Notes: generated by a model not told the origin, from the sequence alone. 8,699 nucleotides of DNA from Ruixingdingia sedimenti (GCF_031432425.1 NZ_JAVKPH010000066.1:1-8699); one strand, 5' to 3'; shown: positions 1 to 7,546, numbered from the stretch's first letter. Numbers and translations are program-made.

Positions 1-24
1 AAACTTGTTCGTCGTCTTGCTCAT
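1..24 (-). CDS. Transposase orfA, first 8 codons only (left IS copy)
   Basis: The ATG at 24-22 on the minus strand opens a frame reading MSKTTNKF before the window ends. A purine-rich Shine-Dalgarno-like stretch (AGGATGGAG) lies just upstream. The same start is found in the right-hand IS copy. The MSKTTNKF start resembles orfA proteins of IS3-family elements common in Rhodobacteraceae, which carry a helix-turn-helix and bind the IS ends. Only the start is visible, so the state of the rest is unknown. Confidence 0.55.
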
Positions 25-77
25 GATGCTCCATCCTACTCAAGAGTTGGAGCCTCCGGCAAACCCGGCGCGGTTCA
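1..77 (-). mobile_element. IS3-family-like insertion sequence, 5' end (left copy, reading out of the window)
   Basis: Read on the minus strand, the element begins TGAACCGCGCCGGGTTTGCC at 77 and runs off the window at 1. Positions 2-77 are the reverse complement of 8624-8699 with one mismatch (position 43 against 8658), so this is one of two inverted copies. The TGAACC...CGGGTTT tip resembles the terminal repeat of many IS3-family elements, and a transposase orfA starts 53 bp inside. The IS/host junction falls between 77 and 78, inside hsdS. The target duplication cannot be checked because the other end of the element is outside the window. The family assignment is from memory of similar elements. 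Confidence 0.75.
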
Positions 78-1118
78 GAAGTCCGATCAGCAGCCGATTT
101 GTGCAACAGAGCCGCGCAGTGTGGAAAAACGTTTCTCGCTGACGGCAAGTGGGGCACCGTCGCCAATACCACCGCTTTCGCTATCGACACGAACAAGGCG
201 TCGCCGAAGTTTCTCCATTATATGACAAACCAGAAAGACTTCTGGGAGAAGGGCGGATCGGCGCAACCCTATGTGAAGGTGTCAGAAACGCTTCGAAAGC
301 GGTTCTTCATCCCCGACCTCGCGACCCAACGCCAGGTCGCCGACTTTCTGGACCGTGAGACAGAAACAATAGACCTGCTAATCGAGAAGAAGCAGCGGTT
401 GGTCGCATTGCTGGGAGAGAAATCGAAATCCGTGAATGAGCATTTCTTTACTAATGCAGAAGCGACCGCCACCCAACCGCTTCATCGACTATATCGAGTG
501 GTTACTGGAAAAACGCCATCGCGCAGTGAAGAGGACAACTTCTCCGACGAAGAAGGTTTGCCTTGGGCAACACCCGTGAACCTTGGTTCCCTTGCCCCTA
601 TCAAGATTACAAAGGAGCGTTTGACGGAAAAGGGATGCTCGGGACAGCCGGTGGTCGAATCCGGAACTGTGCTTCTCAACGGGATAGGCAGCATCGGGAA
701 AGTCGGCATCGCTGGAGCGCGACTTTCATTCAATCAGCAGATTCACGCGCTTATCGGAAAAACGCCGCTTCTTTCTGATCGCTTTCTGTTCTTCCAACTT
801 CTCGCACTAAAAGAACAGTTGGTTCTACTGGCGAACTCAACGACCCTGCCCATCTTGAATGGAGAACGGTTGGGGCGCTTGGAACTTCGGATATATGAAG
901 CAGACAAACAACAAAGGCATTGCGCGAACATGGAAGCGCTGCTTCAGCATGAAGAAATCACCACGCAAAAGATCAACATCTCCATCGACCGTCTAATGGA
1001 ATACCGATCTGCCCTTATCACCGCCGCGGTCACGGGTCAGATCGATGTTGCGACCTATACCAAATCCGGCACCCCCGACCGCCGCCTCGACGCTATTCAA
1101 GAGGAGATGGGCGCGTGA
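78..1118 (+). pseudogene. hsdS: Type I restriction-modification specificity subunit HsdS, 5'-truncated by an IS
   Basis: HsdS reads the bipartite target sequence of a type I RM enzyme and holds HsdM and HsdR together. The frame is open from the IS junction at 78 to the TGA at 1116-1118, about 346 codons, against roughly 400-460 in a normal HsdS. It therefore lacks the N-terminus and much of the first target-recognition domain. Counting from an internal TTG at 99, the end of that domain is visible (VANTTAFAI, residues 21-29), then the central conserved helix (VKVSETLRKRFFIPDLATQR, about 59-78, with coiled coil to about 115). The second recognition domain follows (VTGKTPS about 135; LPWATPV about 154; GTVLLNGIGSIGKVG about 189-203; FNQQIHAL about 211), and then the C-terminal repeat YRSALITAAVTGQIDV (about 302-317). 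No SD-like sequence precedes the TTG, so it is an unlikely real start. GTGA overlap couples it to the next gene. Confidence 0.88.
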
Positions 1119-1729
1119 CGTTCTCGAAGCAGGAAATGTATCGCCCAATCTTCGAGACGAAAGGTGCCGAAGAGTGGGAAGACGAAGAAAAGGATTGGTG
1201 GAATCGAGAGATAACGATTGGCAATAAGAGTCCTTTACGGCATCTCAGGGTCCCCATTGGGGGAGCGGCGACAAAAGACCTTTCCTCACTCGCCGCTGAG
1301 TATCATAACGCGGCAGAGGTGCTCATTCACACAATAAGGGCAGAACCGCCAACCGTCATAGGATGTGGCAATGTCCTTCTTTATCTGTATAGGCACTCTA
1401 TCGAGTTGCTTCTGAAAGACATTATTCCAGAGGGGTTGCGACGGAGAGATCACGAGTTCTCTCAACTTGCTGCTCGCTTCAAATCAATCATTTCCGAGGA
1501 CTTTGCGGGAGAAGTTCCAGATTGGATTCCAAACAGGATCATGGAGTTCGCTGAAATCGATCCCAGGTCGACGACATTTCGTTACAATGAACATGAAGCA
1601 TTCGTAAGCGGTCCGACTTATCTGATCGATATTGTGCATCTTCGTGCGGCGATGAATGCCTTGAACACGGCACTCGTTGGAGCACGAGCGGTGATGATAT
1701 TGGAAGGTCCGAACTCAAAAGATGACTGA
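1115..1729 (+). CDS. HEPN-like helical protein encoded between hsdS and hsdR
   Basis: A 204-aa, mostly helical, soluble-looking protein of unproven function. It starts at a GTG that overlaps the hsdS stop (GTGA). A GAGGAG Shine-Dalgarno sequence at 1101-1106 lies 8 nt upstream, which supports this start over the internal ATG at codon 8. The N-terminus is acidic and Trp-rich (residues 19-29). The pattern that suggests a HEPN-type fold is an AEYHNAAEVL helix (61-70), then LYRHSIELLLK (91-101), then a charged RRRDHEFSQL (109-118), then FRYNEHEAF (155-163). A canonical RNase Rx4-6H motif is not clear, since the nearest candidate is R-x3-H at 109-113, so a nuclease role is unproven. HEPN proteins are frequent in toxin-antitoxin, abortive-infection and RM-linked systems (PrrC is a known anticodon nuclease linked to a type I RM). 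It overlaps hsdR by 8 nt, implying co-production with the RM subunits. GC content looks lower than in hsdR. Confidence 0.72.
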   Translation: MTFSKQEMYRPIFETKGAEEWEDEEKDWWNREITIGNKSPLRHLRVPIGGAATKDLSSLAAEYHNAAEVLIHTIRAEPPTVIGCGNVLLYLYRHSIELLLKDIIPEGLRRRDHEFSQLAARFKSIISEDFAGEVPDWIPNRIMEFAEIDPRSTTFRYNEHEAFVSGPTYLIDIVHLRAAMNALNTALVGARAVMILEGPNSKDD

Positions 1730-4682
1730 CACTCATACGACCGCCGACATTCATCAAGAGAAGGTCTTCGAGGCGCATATCATCGCCTGCCTGACCGCTG
1801 ATCAAGGATACATCGAGCGCAACTGCCCGTCCCACTATGACATTGCCCTCGCCCTCGACACCGAGTTGCTGTTTCGCTTCCTCAAGACGACGCAGCCCGA
1901 GGCGTGGCAGACGCTGGAAGATCATTACAGCGCGCAGGCAGAGGCAGAGGTTCTGAAACGCCTCGACCAGGCGTTGAAGCAGAACCCGACTCATGTCGTG
2001 CTGCGCGAGGGCATCAAGTTGGTGCCAAACATCCGGTTCGCGCTCTGCTTCTTCAAACCCGCGTCGAACCTGAACCCAGACCTCACCCGCCTTTACGAGG
2101 CGAACATCCTGTCCGTGATGCGGCAGGTGACCTATTCGGCGAAGACCAAGAACGCCATCGATCTGGTGACCTTCGTCAACGGCATCCCGGTCGCCACGCT
2201 GGAAGTGAAGAACCTGCTGACCGGGCAGAACGTCAAGCACGCCGAGAAGCAGTATCGCCAAGACCGCTCCCCTGCCGGCGAACCACTGCTGACCTTCAAA
2301 CGCGGTGCCATCGTCCATTTCGCGGTGGATCAGGACAACGTGTCGATGACCACGCGCCTGATGAACGGCAAGACGCGGTTCCTGCCCTTCAACCGGGGAC
2401 GCGAGGGCGGTGCCGGAAACCCCGATGTGCCGGGCGAGAACCGGGTCGCCTATCTCTACAAGGATCTGCCCGGCGAAAAGGCGGTGTTCTCGCGCGAGGT
2501 GCTGCTCGACCTGATCGGGCGGTTCATCCACCTCGAACGCTCGGGCGGCAAAGAGGCGCTGATATTTCCACGGTTCCAGCAGTTCGACGCCGTGCGCAAA
2601 CTGCTGTCGGACGCGCGCTCCAACGGCGCAGGACAGAACTATCTGATCCAGCACAGTGCAGGGTCGGGCAAGTCGAACACCATCGCCTGGACCGCCCACC
2701 AGATCATCAACCTGCATGACGAAGACGACCAACCGCTTTTCGACACCGCGATCATAGTGACCGATCGCTTGGTGCTGGACCGTCAGTTGCAACAGACCAT
2801 CAGCGGGTTCGCCCAGACCGAGGGCGTGGTGCGCAAGATCGACGGCACGTCCCGCGATCTGAAAGACGCGATCCTCAAAGGCGCGCGGATCATCATCACG
2901 ACGATCCAGAAGTTCGGCACCGAACATCTGAAGGCGATCTCGGGTCAGGGCGGCAAGACCTTCGCCGTGATCATCGACGAGGCGCATTCGTCCCAGTCCG
3001 GCAAGGCGGCGCAAGGGTTGACCGACGCGCTGACCCGCGATGAGACGAGTTCCGAAGACATCGAAGACATGGTTCTCGCGTTCCAGAAAGCGCGGGGTCC
3101 GCAGAAGAACATCTCGTTCCTCGCCTTCACAGCGACACCGCGCAACGTGACGCTGGAACGCTTCGGGCGCATCGGATCAGACGGCAAACCACACCCGTTC
3201 CACCTCTATTCGATGCGTCAGGCAATCGAGGAAGGCTTCATTCTGGACGTGCTCCAGAACTACATGACCTACAAGGCATACTACCAACTCGAAAAGACCA
3301 TCGAGGACGACCCTGCCTTCAAGGGACGCAAGGCACAGGCGCGTGTCGCCCGCTATGCCTCACTGCATCCGACCGCCATCGATCAGAAGGTCGAGGTGAT
3401 CGTCGAACATTTCCGCCGACACGTTGCCAAGGAGCTCGAAGGCAGTGCGAAGGCGATGATCGTGACCCAGAGTCGCGAACATGCCCTGCGCTACTGGCAA
3501 CGCCTCAATGATTACATCGCTGAAAAGGAATACAGCGATCTCAAGGCGCTGGTGGCATTCTCAGGCGATCTGACCATCGATGGAAATGTCTGGACCGAAG
3601 CGACCGCCAACCGGTTCGCCGAGACCGAACTGCCGAAAAAGTTTGACACCGACGAATACCAGATCCTCGTCGTCGCCGAGAAATACCAGACCGGGTTCGA
3701 TCAACCGAAACTCGTCGCGATGTATGTGGACAAGAAACTCGCCGGGTTGCAGGCGGTGCAGACGCTCGCCAGGTTGAACCGGACATATCCCGGCAAGACC
3801 CGCACCTTCGTCCTCGACTTCCAGAACACCATGGAGGACGTGAAAGAGGCGTTTGCGCCCTTCTTCGAAGCAACCGCGCTGGAAGAACGCACCGACCTGA
3901 ACCAGATCTACGACCTCGAACAACGCATCTCGAATGCGACTTACATCCACAAGGACGAGATCGAACGGTTTGCTGAGCAGCTCTTCAAGGGTGATCTGAC
4001 GACGCAAGATCGTCTCAAGTTGGAAGGCACGGTCCGCCTCGCGGTGGGGCGCTTCGAACTGGATGAAGACGAGGCGCAACAAGAAGAGTTCCGCCAACTC
4101 CTGAAGAGTTTCCAGCGGTTCTACGCCTTCGTGGCACAGGTGGTGTCTCTCAACGATGCGTGGTTGGAAAAGCTCTATGTCTACACATCGTGGTTGTCGC
4201 GCCTGCTACCGTCCCGTGACGTGCCTGCCGACATTACGATCACGGACGACATGCTGGATCTGTCCGCCTTCAAGTTGCAGAAAGACGAAGAGGGCAGCGC
4301 GTCACTGTCACCGGGTCAGACTGCGACCCTGCAACCGATCACCGAGTTCGGAGCGAACGCCTACACTGAGGAAGAAGAAAGGTCGCTGTCCGAGATCATC
4401 AATTCGTTCAACGAGCGCCACGGCACGCAATTCTCCCGCGAGGACTTTCTTCGCTTTGAGCGCGTGACCCGCGATATCATGGACGACGATATGACGGAAA
4501 TGATCCGCAATAATCCAGCTGACGTGGTCTACGGCGCGTTCTCTCGCGCCTTCTTTCAAGGCATGATCAAGATGTTCCAGCAGGACAACGAGATGCGGAA
4601 TATCGTCATGACTGACAAGGGCGTCCGAGAGCAGGCGACCCGTCACTTCTTCAAGCGAGCTCAGCGTCAGGCGCAGATTTAG
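1722..4682 (+). CDS. hsdR: Type I restriction endonuclease subunit R (nuclease plus DNA translocase)
   Basis: HsdR is the ATP-driven motor and nuclease of a type I RM complex; it needs HsdS and HsdM to find unmodified sites. The protein is 986 aa, a normal full length. The N-terminal PD-(D/E)xK nuclease shows D147 in NAIDLVTF and E161-V-K163 in ATLEVKN, followed by the family's AEKQYRQDR segment (174-182) and FLPFNRG (220-226). The superfamily 2 helicase core has Walker A GSGKS (314-318), Walker B DEAH (419-422), motif III FTATP (469-473), motif V EKYQTGFDQP (653-662) and motif VI QTLARLNRT (680-688). A helical C-terminal region of about 285 residues follows. All catalytic motifs are intact. 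The ATG at 1722 overlaps the upstream stop by 8 nt. GGAAGG at 1702-1707 is rather distant (14 nt), so translation probably depends on coupling. No hsdM lies in the window. Confidence 0.96.
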   Translation: MTDTHTTADIHQEKVFEAHIIACLTADQGYIERNCPSHYDIALALDTELLFRFLKTTQPEAWQTLEDHYSAQAEAEVLKRLDQALKQNPTHVVLREGIKLVPNIRFALCFFKPASNLNPDLTRLYEANILSVMRQVTYSAKTKNAIDLVTFVNGIPVATLEVKNLLTGQNVKHAEKQYRQDRSPAGEPLLTFKRGAIVHFAVDQDNVSMTTRLMNGKTRFLPFNRGREGGAGNPDVPGENRVAYLYKDLPGEKAVFSREVLLDLIGRFIHLERSGGKEALIFPRFQQFDAVRKLLSDARSNGAGQNYLIQHSAGSGKSNTIAWTAHQIINLHDEDDQPLFDTAIIVTDRLVLDRQLQQTISGFAQTEGVVRKIDGTSRDLKDAILKGARIIITTIQKFGTEHLKAISGQGGKTFAVIIDEAHSSQSGKAAQGLTDALTRDETSSEDIEDMVLAFQKARGPQKNISFLAFTATPRNVTLERFGRIGSDGKPHPFHLYSMRQAIEEGFILDVLQNYMTYKAYYQLEKTIEDDPAFKGRKAQARVARYASLHPTAIDQKVEVIVEHFRRHVAKELEGSAKAMIVTQSREHALRYWQRLNDYIAEKEYSDLKALVAFSGDLTIDGNVWTEATANRFAETELPKKFDTDEYQILVVAEKYQTGFDQPKLVAMYVDKKLAGLQAVQTLARLNRTYPGKTRTFVLDFQNTMEDVKEAFAPFFEATALEERTDLNQIYDLEQRISNATYIHKDEIERFAEQLFKGDLTTQDRLKLEGTVRLAVGRFELDEDEAQQEEFRQLLKSFQRFYAFVAQVVSLNDAWLEKLYVYTSWLSRLLPSRDVPADITITDDMLDLSAFKLQKDEEGSASLSPGQTATLQPITEFGANAYTEEEERSLSEIINSFNERHGTQFSREDFLRFERVTRDIMDDDMTEMIRNNPADVVYGAFSRAFFQGMIKMFQQDNEMRNIVMTDKGVREQATRHFFKRAQRQAQI

Positions 4683-4776
4683 CTTTGGTGAACCGAATTG
4701 GCCAAAGGCATCCGGCAATGCCAGACAGCCGGTGAGAGCTCTACGTTTCGATGGATTAGATTGGACCGCGGGACCA

Positions 4777-4801
4777 GCGGGGCCGGTGGGACCGGCCCCG
4801 C
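4777..4801. terminator. GC-rich hairpin between convergent hsdR and DUF927 genes
   Basis: A perfect 11-bp stem (GCGGGGCCGGT, 4777-4787, pairing with 4791-4801) closes a GGG loop. It sits in the 129-bp gap between the hsdR stop and the stop of the opposing DUF927 gene, where a bidirectional terminator is expected. Neither side has a run of T residues, so it is not a textbook intrinsic terminator. It may instead block readthrough or protect a 3' end. The remaining bases of the gap (4683-4776) show nothing else recognisable. Confidence 0.5.
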
Positions 4802-4816
4802 CTGATCATGATCAGG
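4801..4816. repeat. 16-bp perfect palindrome containing the DUF927 stop codon
   Basis: CCTGATCATGATCAGG reads the same on both strands. The TGA stop of the minus-strand DUF927 gene (4814-4812) lies inside it. It touches the 11-bp hairpin at 4777-4801, so together they make a compact structured 3' end for the minus-strand transcript. The role is not known; it could be part of the terminator or a protein-binding site. Confidence 0.6.
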
Positions 4817-6349
4817 CAACCTTGTAGGCGGTCACGCGGTCGATGATCACGGTATAAAGGCGCGGACGACCGGGGATTGCACGAGGTGCCTTGCGCGTGA
4901 GGCGCCCGTCCTCGCCGGGCACCAGCATCTGCATGTCGTGCAGCGCGGTGGCGGCTTTCTGACCGTCCGCACCTGGAAACAGCTGCGACCAGGTCATCTG
5001 GGGCAGATAGACGCGCGAGGCGTCGCACCAGCCGATCGGATCGACACCTGCGACAGCCGCATCATCAACCTTGTGCAGGCTCGTCAGCTTCGTCGACAGG
5101 AACTGCTGCAGCTTGGTCACGAAAGCGTCGGCGGCGTCACGCTTGGCGCCGTAGCGGCGCTCATACCAGTCGAGGAACATCAGTTCCGCAGCATCAACAG
5201 CTTCGTCCCGTGTCCAGCCGGTGAGACCAAGTGCAGTCGCGATCTTACCGGCAAAACCGATCACCGCGAAACGCATGGCAACACGGCTGGTCTGACCATC
5301 AACCTGCGCAGGGATCTTGGAGGTCCACTGCGACACAAGCGTGCGAACCCGGTCCTGCAGCAGCTCTTCAGTCAGCTCTGCTTTGCGGGCGACCAGACGC
5401 TCAACATAGGCGCGACCGACGGCACCGTGATACTTGCGCGCAAGCTGCTGCATGGCGTCGGCGAAGGCGGCGGCATTTGCGACACCGTGCAGGTTGTCGA
5501 AAGCACCATAGGTGCGGCTGTCGGCTTCGATGTCGATCAGACGCATCTCATGACCTGCCATCGCATCAAGCCTGGCCTCTTTCAGCTTCTCTTCGATGCT
5601 GATCTCGCCGGAGGAGATCAGTGCGAGCCGCCAGCGCGCCTGGTCTGCAAGCGTGACTTCTTTGGTCATCCGTGCCTTTCCAGTGCCGTTGGCGAGCATG
5701 TAGATCGCTTCGTGCAGGACACGCGGCTGGATCTCGGCGATTTCGTCGAGCGGCAACAGCATGTCGTTCATCGTGCTGGCGATCGCTTCGAGACCGTTCG
5801 ACGTCGCGCGCCAGGGCGTGATCAGCCGCCGATCACCCCACACCGAAGCGGCGATGTTCAGGAGCGTCGTCTTGCCGGAGGAGGAGGCACCACGGAAATG
5901 CAGACCACCACCATGCACACCGAGCCGGGCGAGGAGCGGACCAGAGAAGGCCAGCGACACCGCGACGATCATCAGCGGGTTGCCGGAGCACCTGGCTGCG
6001 ATGTTCGCTCGCCACGCACCGACCTCGCCGGTTTCGACCAGACCTGCGCCGATGCCGGTGGCAGGCGCGAGCGGCAGCACTTGCGCGGAACCGACCAGCC
6101 TGGAACCAAGAACGAACGACGTATGCGTCTCGTCGGACCAGCCCATCCGGCTGACGGTCAACAGGTGCTGGTCAGGCTTCCACGCTTTCAGCAGATCAAG
6201 CAGGAGATCCTTGGACTTCTTGCCGGGCGCGAGATCGAGACCGTGGTCAACCAGTCGCGCGAGGACGACAGCAGGCTTGCCTTGGAGGTCAGCATTGGTG
6301 ATCGGGATTTCGTGCCAGCGGTCATCAGCGGATTTCACGCTGACCAACC
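4812..6349 (-). pseudogene. DUF927-family ATPase, C-terminal part (gene split by an IS)
   Basis: This is the larger piece of a DUF927-domain protein, a P-loop ATPase family common on phages, plasmids and integrative islands. Its members are often linked to primase or helicase functions, but their biochemistry is poorly defined. The open frame runs from 6347 (TTG, really an internal Leu codon of the parent gene) to the TGA at 4814-4812, 511 codons. Numbered from that TTG, Walker A is GASSSGKT (153-160), followed by the family pattern WRATSNGLEAIA (179-190), Walker B LLPLDEIAE (197-205, D201 and E202) and sensor-like LALISSGE (241-248). A C-terminal region with ITPW/WYERRYGA-type segments and no zinc motif follows. 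The frame joins exactly to the N-terminal piece at 7547-7977 if the IS and one AACC are removed (combined about 654 aa). No ribosome binding site precedes the TTG, so independent translation is unlikely. Confidence 0.85.
6346..6349. repeat. AACC target-site duplication, left copy
   Basis: AACC here and at 7547-7550 directly flank the complete IS. Four bases is the duplication size usual for IS407-group elements. The match could be drawn as 6 bp (CAACCG, 6345-6350 and 7546-7551) if the IS ends are placed one base further in. The duplication shows a simple transposition into the DUF927 gene rather than a rearrangement. Confidence 0.75.
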
Positions 6350-6363
6350 GGTAATCCTCCCCG
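6350..6363. repeat. Terminal inverted repeat of the IS407-like element (orfB end)
   Basis: GGTAATCCTCCCCG, identical to the reverse complement of 7533-7546. Transposase binding to the two repeats is how IS3-family ends are recognised. Similarity continues more weakly to about 6387. Confidence 0.85.
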
Positions 6364-6374
6364 TTTTAACGGGG
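6359..6374 (-). terminator. Subterminal hairpin downstream of orfB
   Basis: CCCCGT and ACGGGG pair around a TTTA loop (CCCCGTTTTAACGGGG) just after the orfB stop and overlapping the end repeat. It could stop transposase transcripts inside the element or limit read-in from the host gene. There is no T-run on the orfB strand after it, so the terminator role is only a suggestion. Confidence 0.3.
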
Positions 6375-6388
6375 CGCGACCGTAGAAC

Positions 6389-7216
6389 TCACGCGGCCAT
6401 TTTCAGCTTCATGGCGGGTGTGACGCCGCCGATGCCCATGTTCGGGCGTTCGTTGTTGTAGGTCCATAGCCATTCGGTAGCGATCTGCTGCACCTCCTCG
6501 ATGGTTTCAAAGATGTAGAGGTCGAGCCATTCGTGCCGGACCGTCCGGTTGTAGCGCTCGACATAGGCGTTCTGCTGCGGCTTTCCGGGCTGGATGTAGG
6601 TCAGGGCGATGCCCTGCTTCTCGGCCCAGATTGTCAGCGTGGCACTGACGTATTCCGGGCCGTTATCGACCCGGATCGCCAGCGGTTTGCCGCGCCATTC
6701 AATGATCTGGTTCAGGGCTCGGACGACCCGCTCGGCGGGCAGCGAAAAATCGACCTCGATACCCAGCCCCTCGCGGTTGAAGTCGTCCAGCACATTCAGC
6801 AGCCGGAACTGCCGCCCGTCGGCCAGCCGATCGGCCATGAAATCCATCGACCAGACCAGGTTCGGGGCTTCTGGAACTGCCAGTTCATCGGGCTTCTCCC
6901 GCTTCAGCCTGCGCCGCGGCTTGATCCGCAGGTTCAGCTCCAGCTCGCAGTAGATCCGGTGGACCCGCTTGTGGTTCCAGACATGTCCCTTGACGTTCCG
7001 CAGGTGCAGGAAACACAGGCCGAAACCCCAGGTCTTGTGGACATTCGTCAGCCCGACCAGCAGATCGGCAATCATCTCGTTCTCGTCGTAACGCTTCGGA
7101 CTATAGCGAAAGCAGGTCTCGCTGACGCCGAACGCCCGGCAGGCCAGCGCGATGCTGACCCCCTTCGTCGCCACCGCCTTCTCGGCCAGCTCCCGGCGCT
7201 GAGCTGGCCGCGTCAC
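6389..7216 (-). CDS. IS3-family transposase OrfB (DDE catalytic protein)
   Basis: OrfB supplies the catalytic half of the transposase, normally as an OrfAB fusion that cuts and joins the IS ends. The frame is 275 aa from a GTG at 7216-7214 that overlaps the orfA stop. An N-terminal helix-turn-helix-like region (HTH_21 style, about 20-95, with ALACRAFGVSETCFRY) precedes an RNase H-fold rve integrase core. The acidic triad is D125 (WSMDFM), D184 (RVDNGPEY) and E220 (NAYVERYNRT), with exactly 35 residues between the last two, the D-D-35-E spacing of the family. The C-terminal NNERPNMGIGGVTPAMKL (254-271) is also typical. No disruption is seen. The GTG has no clear Shine-Dalgarno sequence at proper distance, fitting expression by frameshifting or coupling. 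Confidence 0.95.
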   Translation of the reverse strand: MTRPAQRRELAEKAVATKGVSIALACRAFGVSETCFRYSPKRYDENEMIADLLVGLTNVHKTWGFGLCFLHLRNVKGHVWNHKRVHRIYCELELNLRIKPRRRLKREKPDELAVPEAPNLVWSMDFMADRLADGRQFRLLNVLDDFNREGLGIEVDFSLPAERVVRALNQIIEWRGKPLAIRVDNGPEYVSATLTIWAEKQGIALTYIQPGKPQQNAYVERYNRTVRHEWLDLYIFETIEEVQQIATEWLWTYNNERPNMGIGGVTPAMKLKMAA

Positions 7217-7222
7217 TTTTTT
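7183..7222 (-). promoter_or_regulatory. Programmed -1 frameshift signal: AAAAAAG plus stimulatory stem-loop
   Basis: On the minus strand the heptamer A AAA AAG (7222-7216) ends orfA's coding frame just before its TGA. A slip back by one base continues directly into the orfB frame as AAG-GTG-ACG. Five bases further on is a perfect 10-bp stem (CGGCCAGCTC at 7210-7201 with GAGCTGGCCG at 7192-7183 on the minus strand) closing an 8-nt loop. A slippery heptamer followed by a stem-loop at this spacing is the known arrangement for making the OrfAB transposase in the IS3 family. Confidence 0.85.
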
Positions 7223-7476
7223 CCCAGAGCCTCTCGAAGCAGATCGGCCTGCATGCTGAGATCGGCGAACATGCGCTTCAGTCGCCTGTTCTCATCCTCG
7301 AGGGCCTTCATCTGGCTCATCATGGATGCATCCATGCCGCCAAACTTCGCGCGCCATTTGTAAAACGTCGCGCTGCTGATCCCATGCTCGCGGCAAAGCT
7401 CGGAAACGGGCAGCCCGCCCTCCGCCTGGCGCAGCACGCCCATGATCTGGGCTTCGGTGAAACGGCTCTTCTTCAT
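7213..7476 (-). CDS. IS3-family transposase OrfA (helix-turn-helix protein)
   Basis: OrfA binds the IS ends, and alone it usually limits transposition. The start chosen is the ATG at 7476 (MKKSRFTEAQ), which has GAGGAG at 7488-7483 six bases upstream. An in-frame ATG at 7494 would add six residues (MDEEIP) but lacks such a site and would not match the usual start of the family. The 87-aa product has a helix-turn-helix (about 20-45, with LPVSELCREHGISSATFYKW) and a leucine-zipper-like heptad region (about 57-83, ALEDENRRLKRMFADL) for multimerisation. It ends LGKK at the slippery A-run and overlaps orfB by 4 nt. Nothing is missing compared with related OrfA proteins. Confidence 0.93.
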   Translation of the reverse strand: MKKSRFTEAQIMGVLRQAEGGLPVSELCREHGISSATFYKWRAKFGGMDASMMSQMKALEDENRRLKRMFADLSMQADLLREALGKK

Positions 7477-7532
7477 CGGAATCTCCTCGTCCATCTTGCC
7501 GAGAAAATTCTACCTTCGCATCCCCTTAACCA

Positions 7533-7546
7533 CGGGGAGGATTACC
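7533..7546. repeat. Terminal inverted repeat of the IS407-like element (orfA end)
   Basis: CGGGGAGGATTACC, the exact complement of 6350-6363. It borders the right AACC duplication. The parent gene's codons run into this repeat, adding ten foreign residues (ILPVVKGMRR) to the N-terminal DUF927 fragment before a TAG at 7512-7510. Confidence 0.85.

Larger units (their letters stand above)
6350..7546 (-). mobile_element. Complete IS3-family (IS407-like) insertion sequence inside the DUF927 gene
   Basis: The element is 1,197 bp and carries orfA and orfB on the minus strand, the usual IS3-family size and layout. The ends share a perfect 14-bp inverted repeat (GGTAATCCTCCCCG at 6350-6363 and its complement at 7533-7546) that continues imperfectly for about 40 bp to a shared GTAGAA. 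AACC is duplicated on both sides. OrfA, the frameshift signal and the DDE motif of OrfB all appear intact, so the element may be active. It lies in the same orientation as the gene it interrupts. It is different from the IS at the window edges. The exact ends and the group name are inferences from the repeat and protein style. Confidence 0.9.

Noticed and set aside
1539..3014. A 491-codon open frame on the minus strand opposite the HEPN-like gene and hsdR
   Set aside because: It mirrors the codon bias of hsdR, has no recognisable domains, and lies opposite the conserved helicase motifs, so it is a shadow frame of a GC-rich gene.
4938..6461. A 507-codon open frame on the plus strand opposite the DUF927 gene
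   Set aside because: It crosses the DUF927/IS junction and reads antisense to clear Walker motifs; its protein is low-complexity with no family pattern.
6533..7363. A 276-codon plus-strand frame opposite the transposase
   Set aside because: It is antisense to the intact DDE transposase and orfA, with no ribosome binding site or domain pattern.
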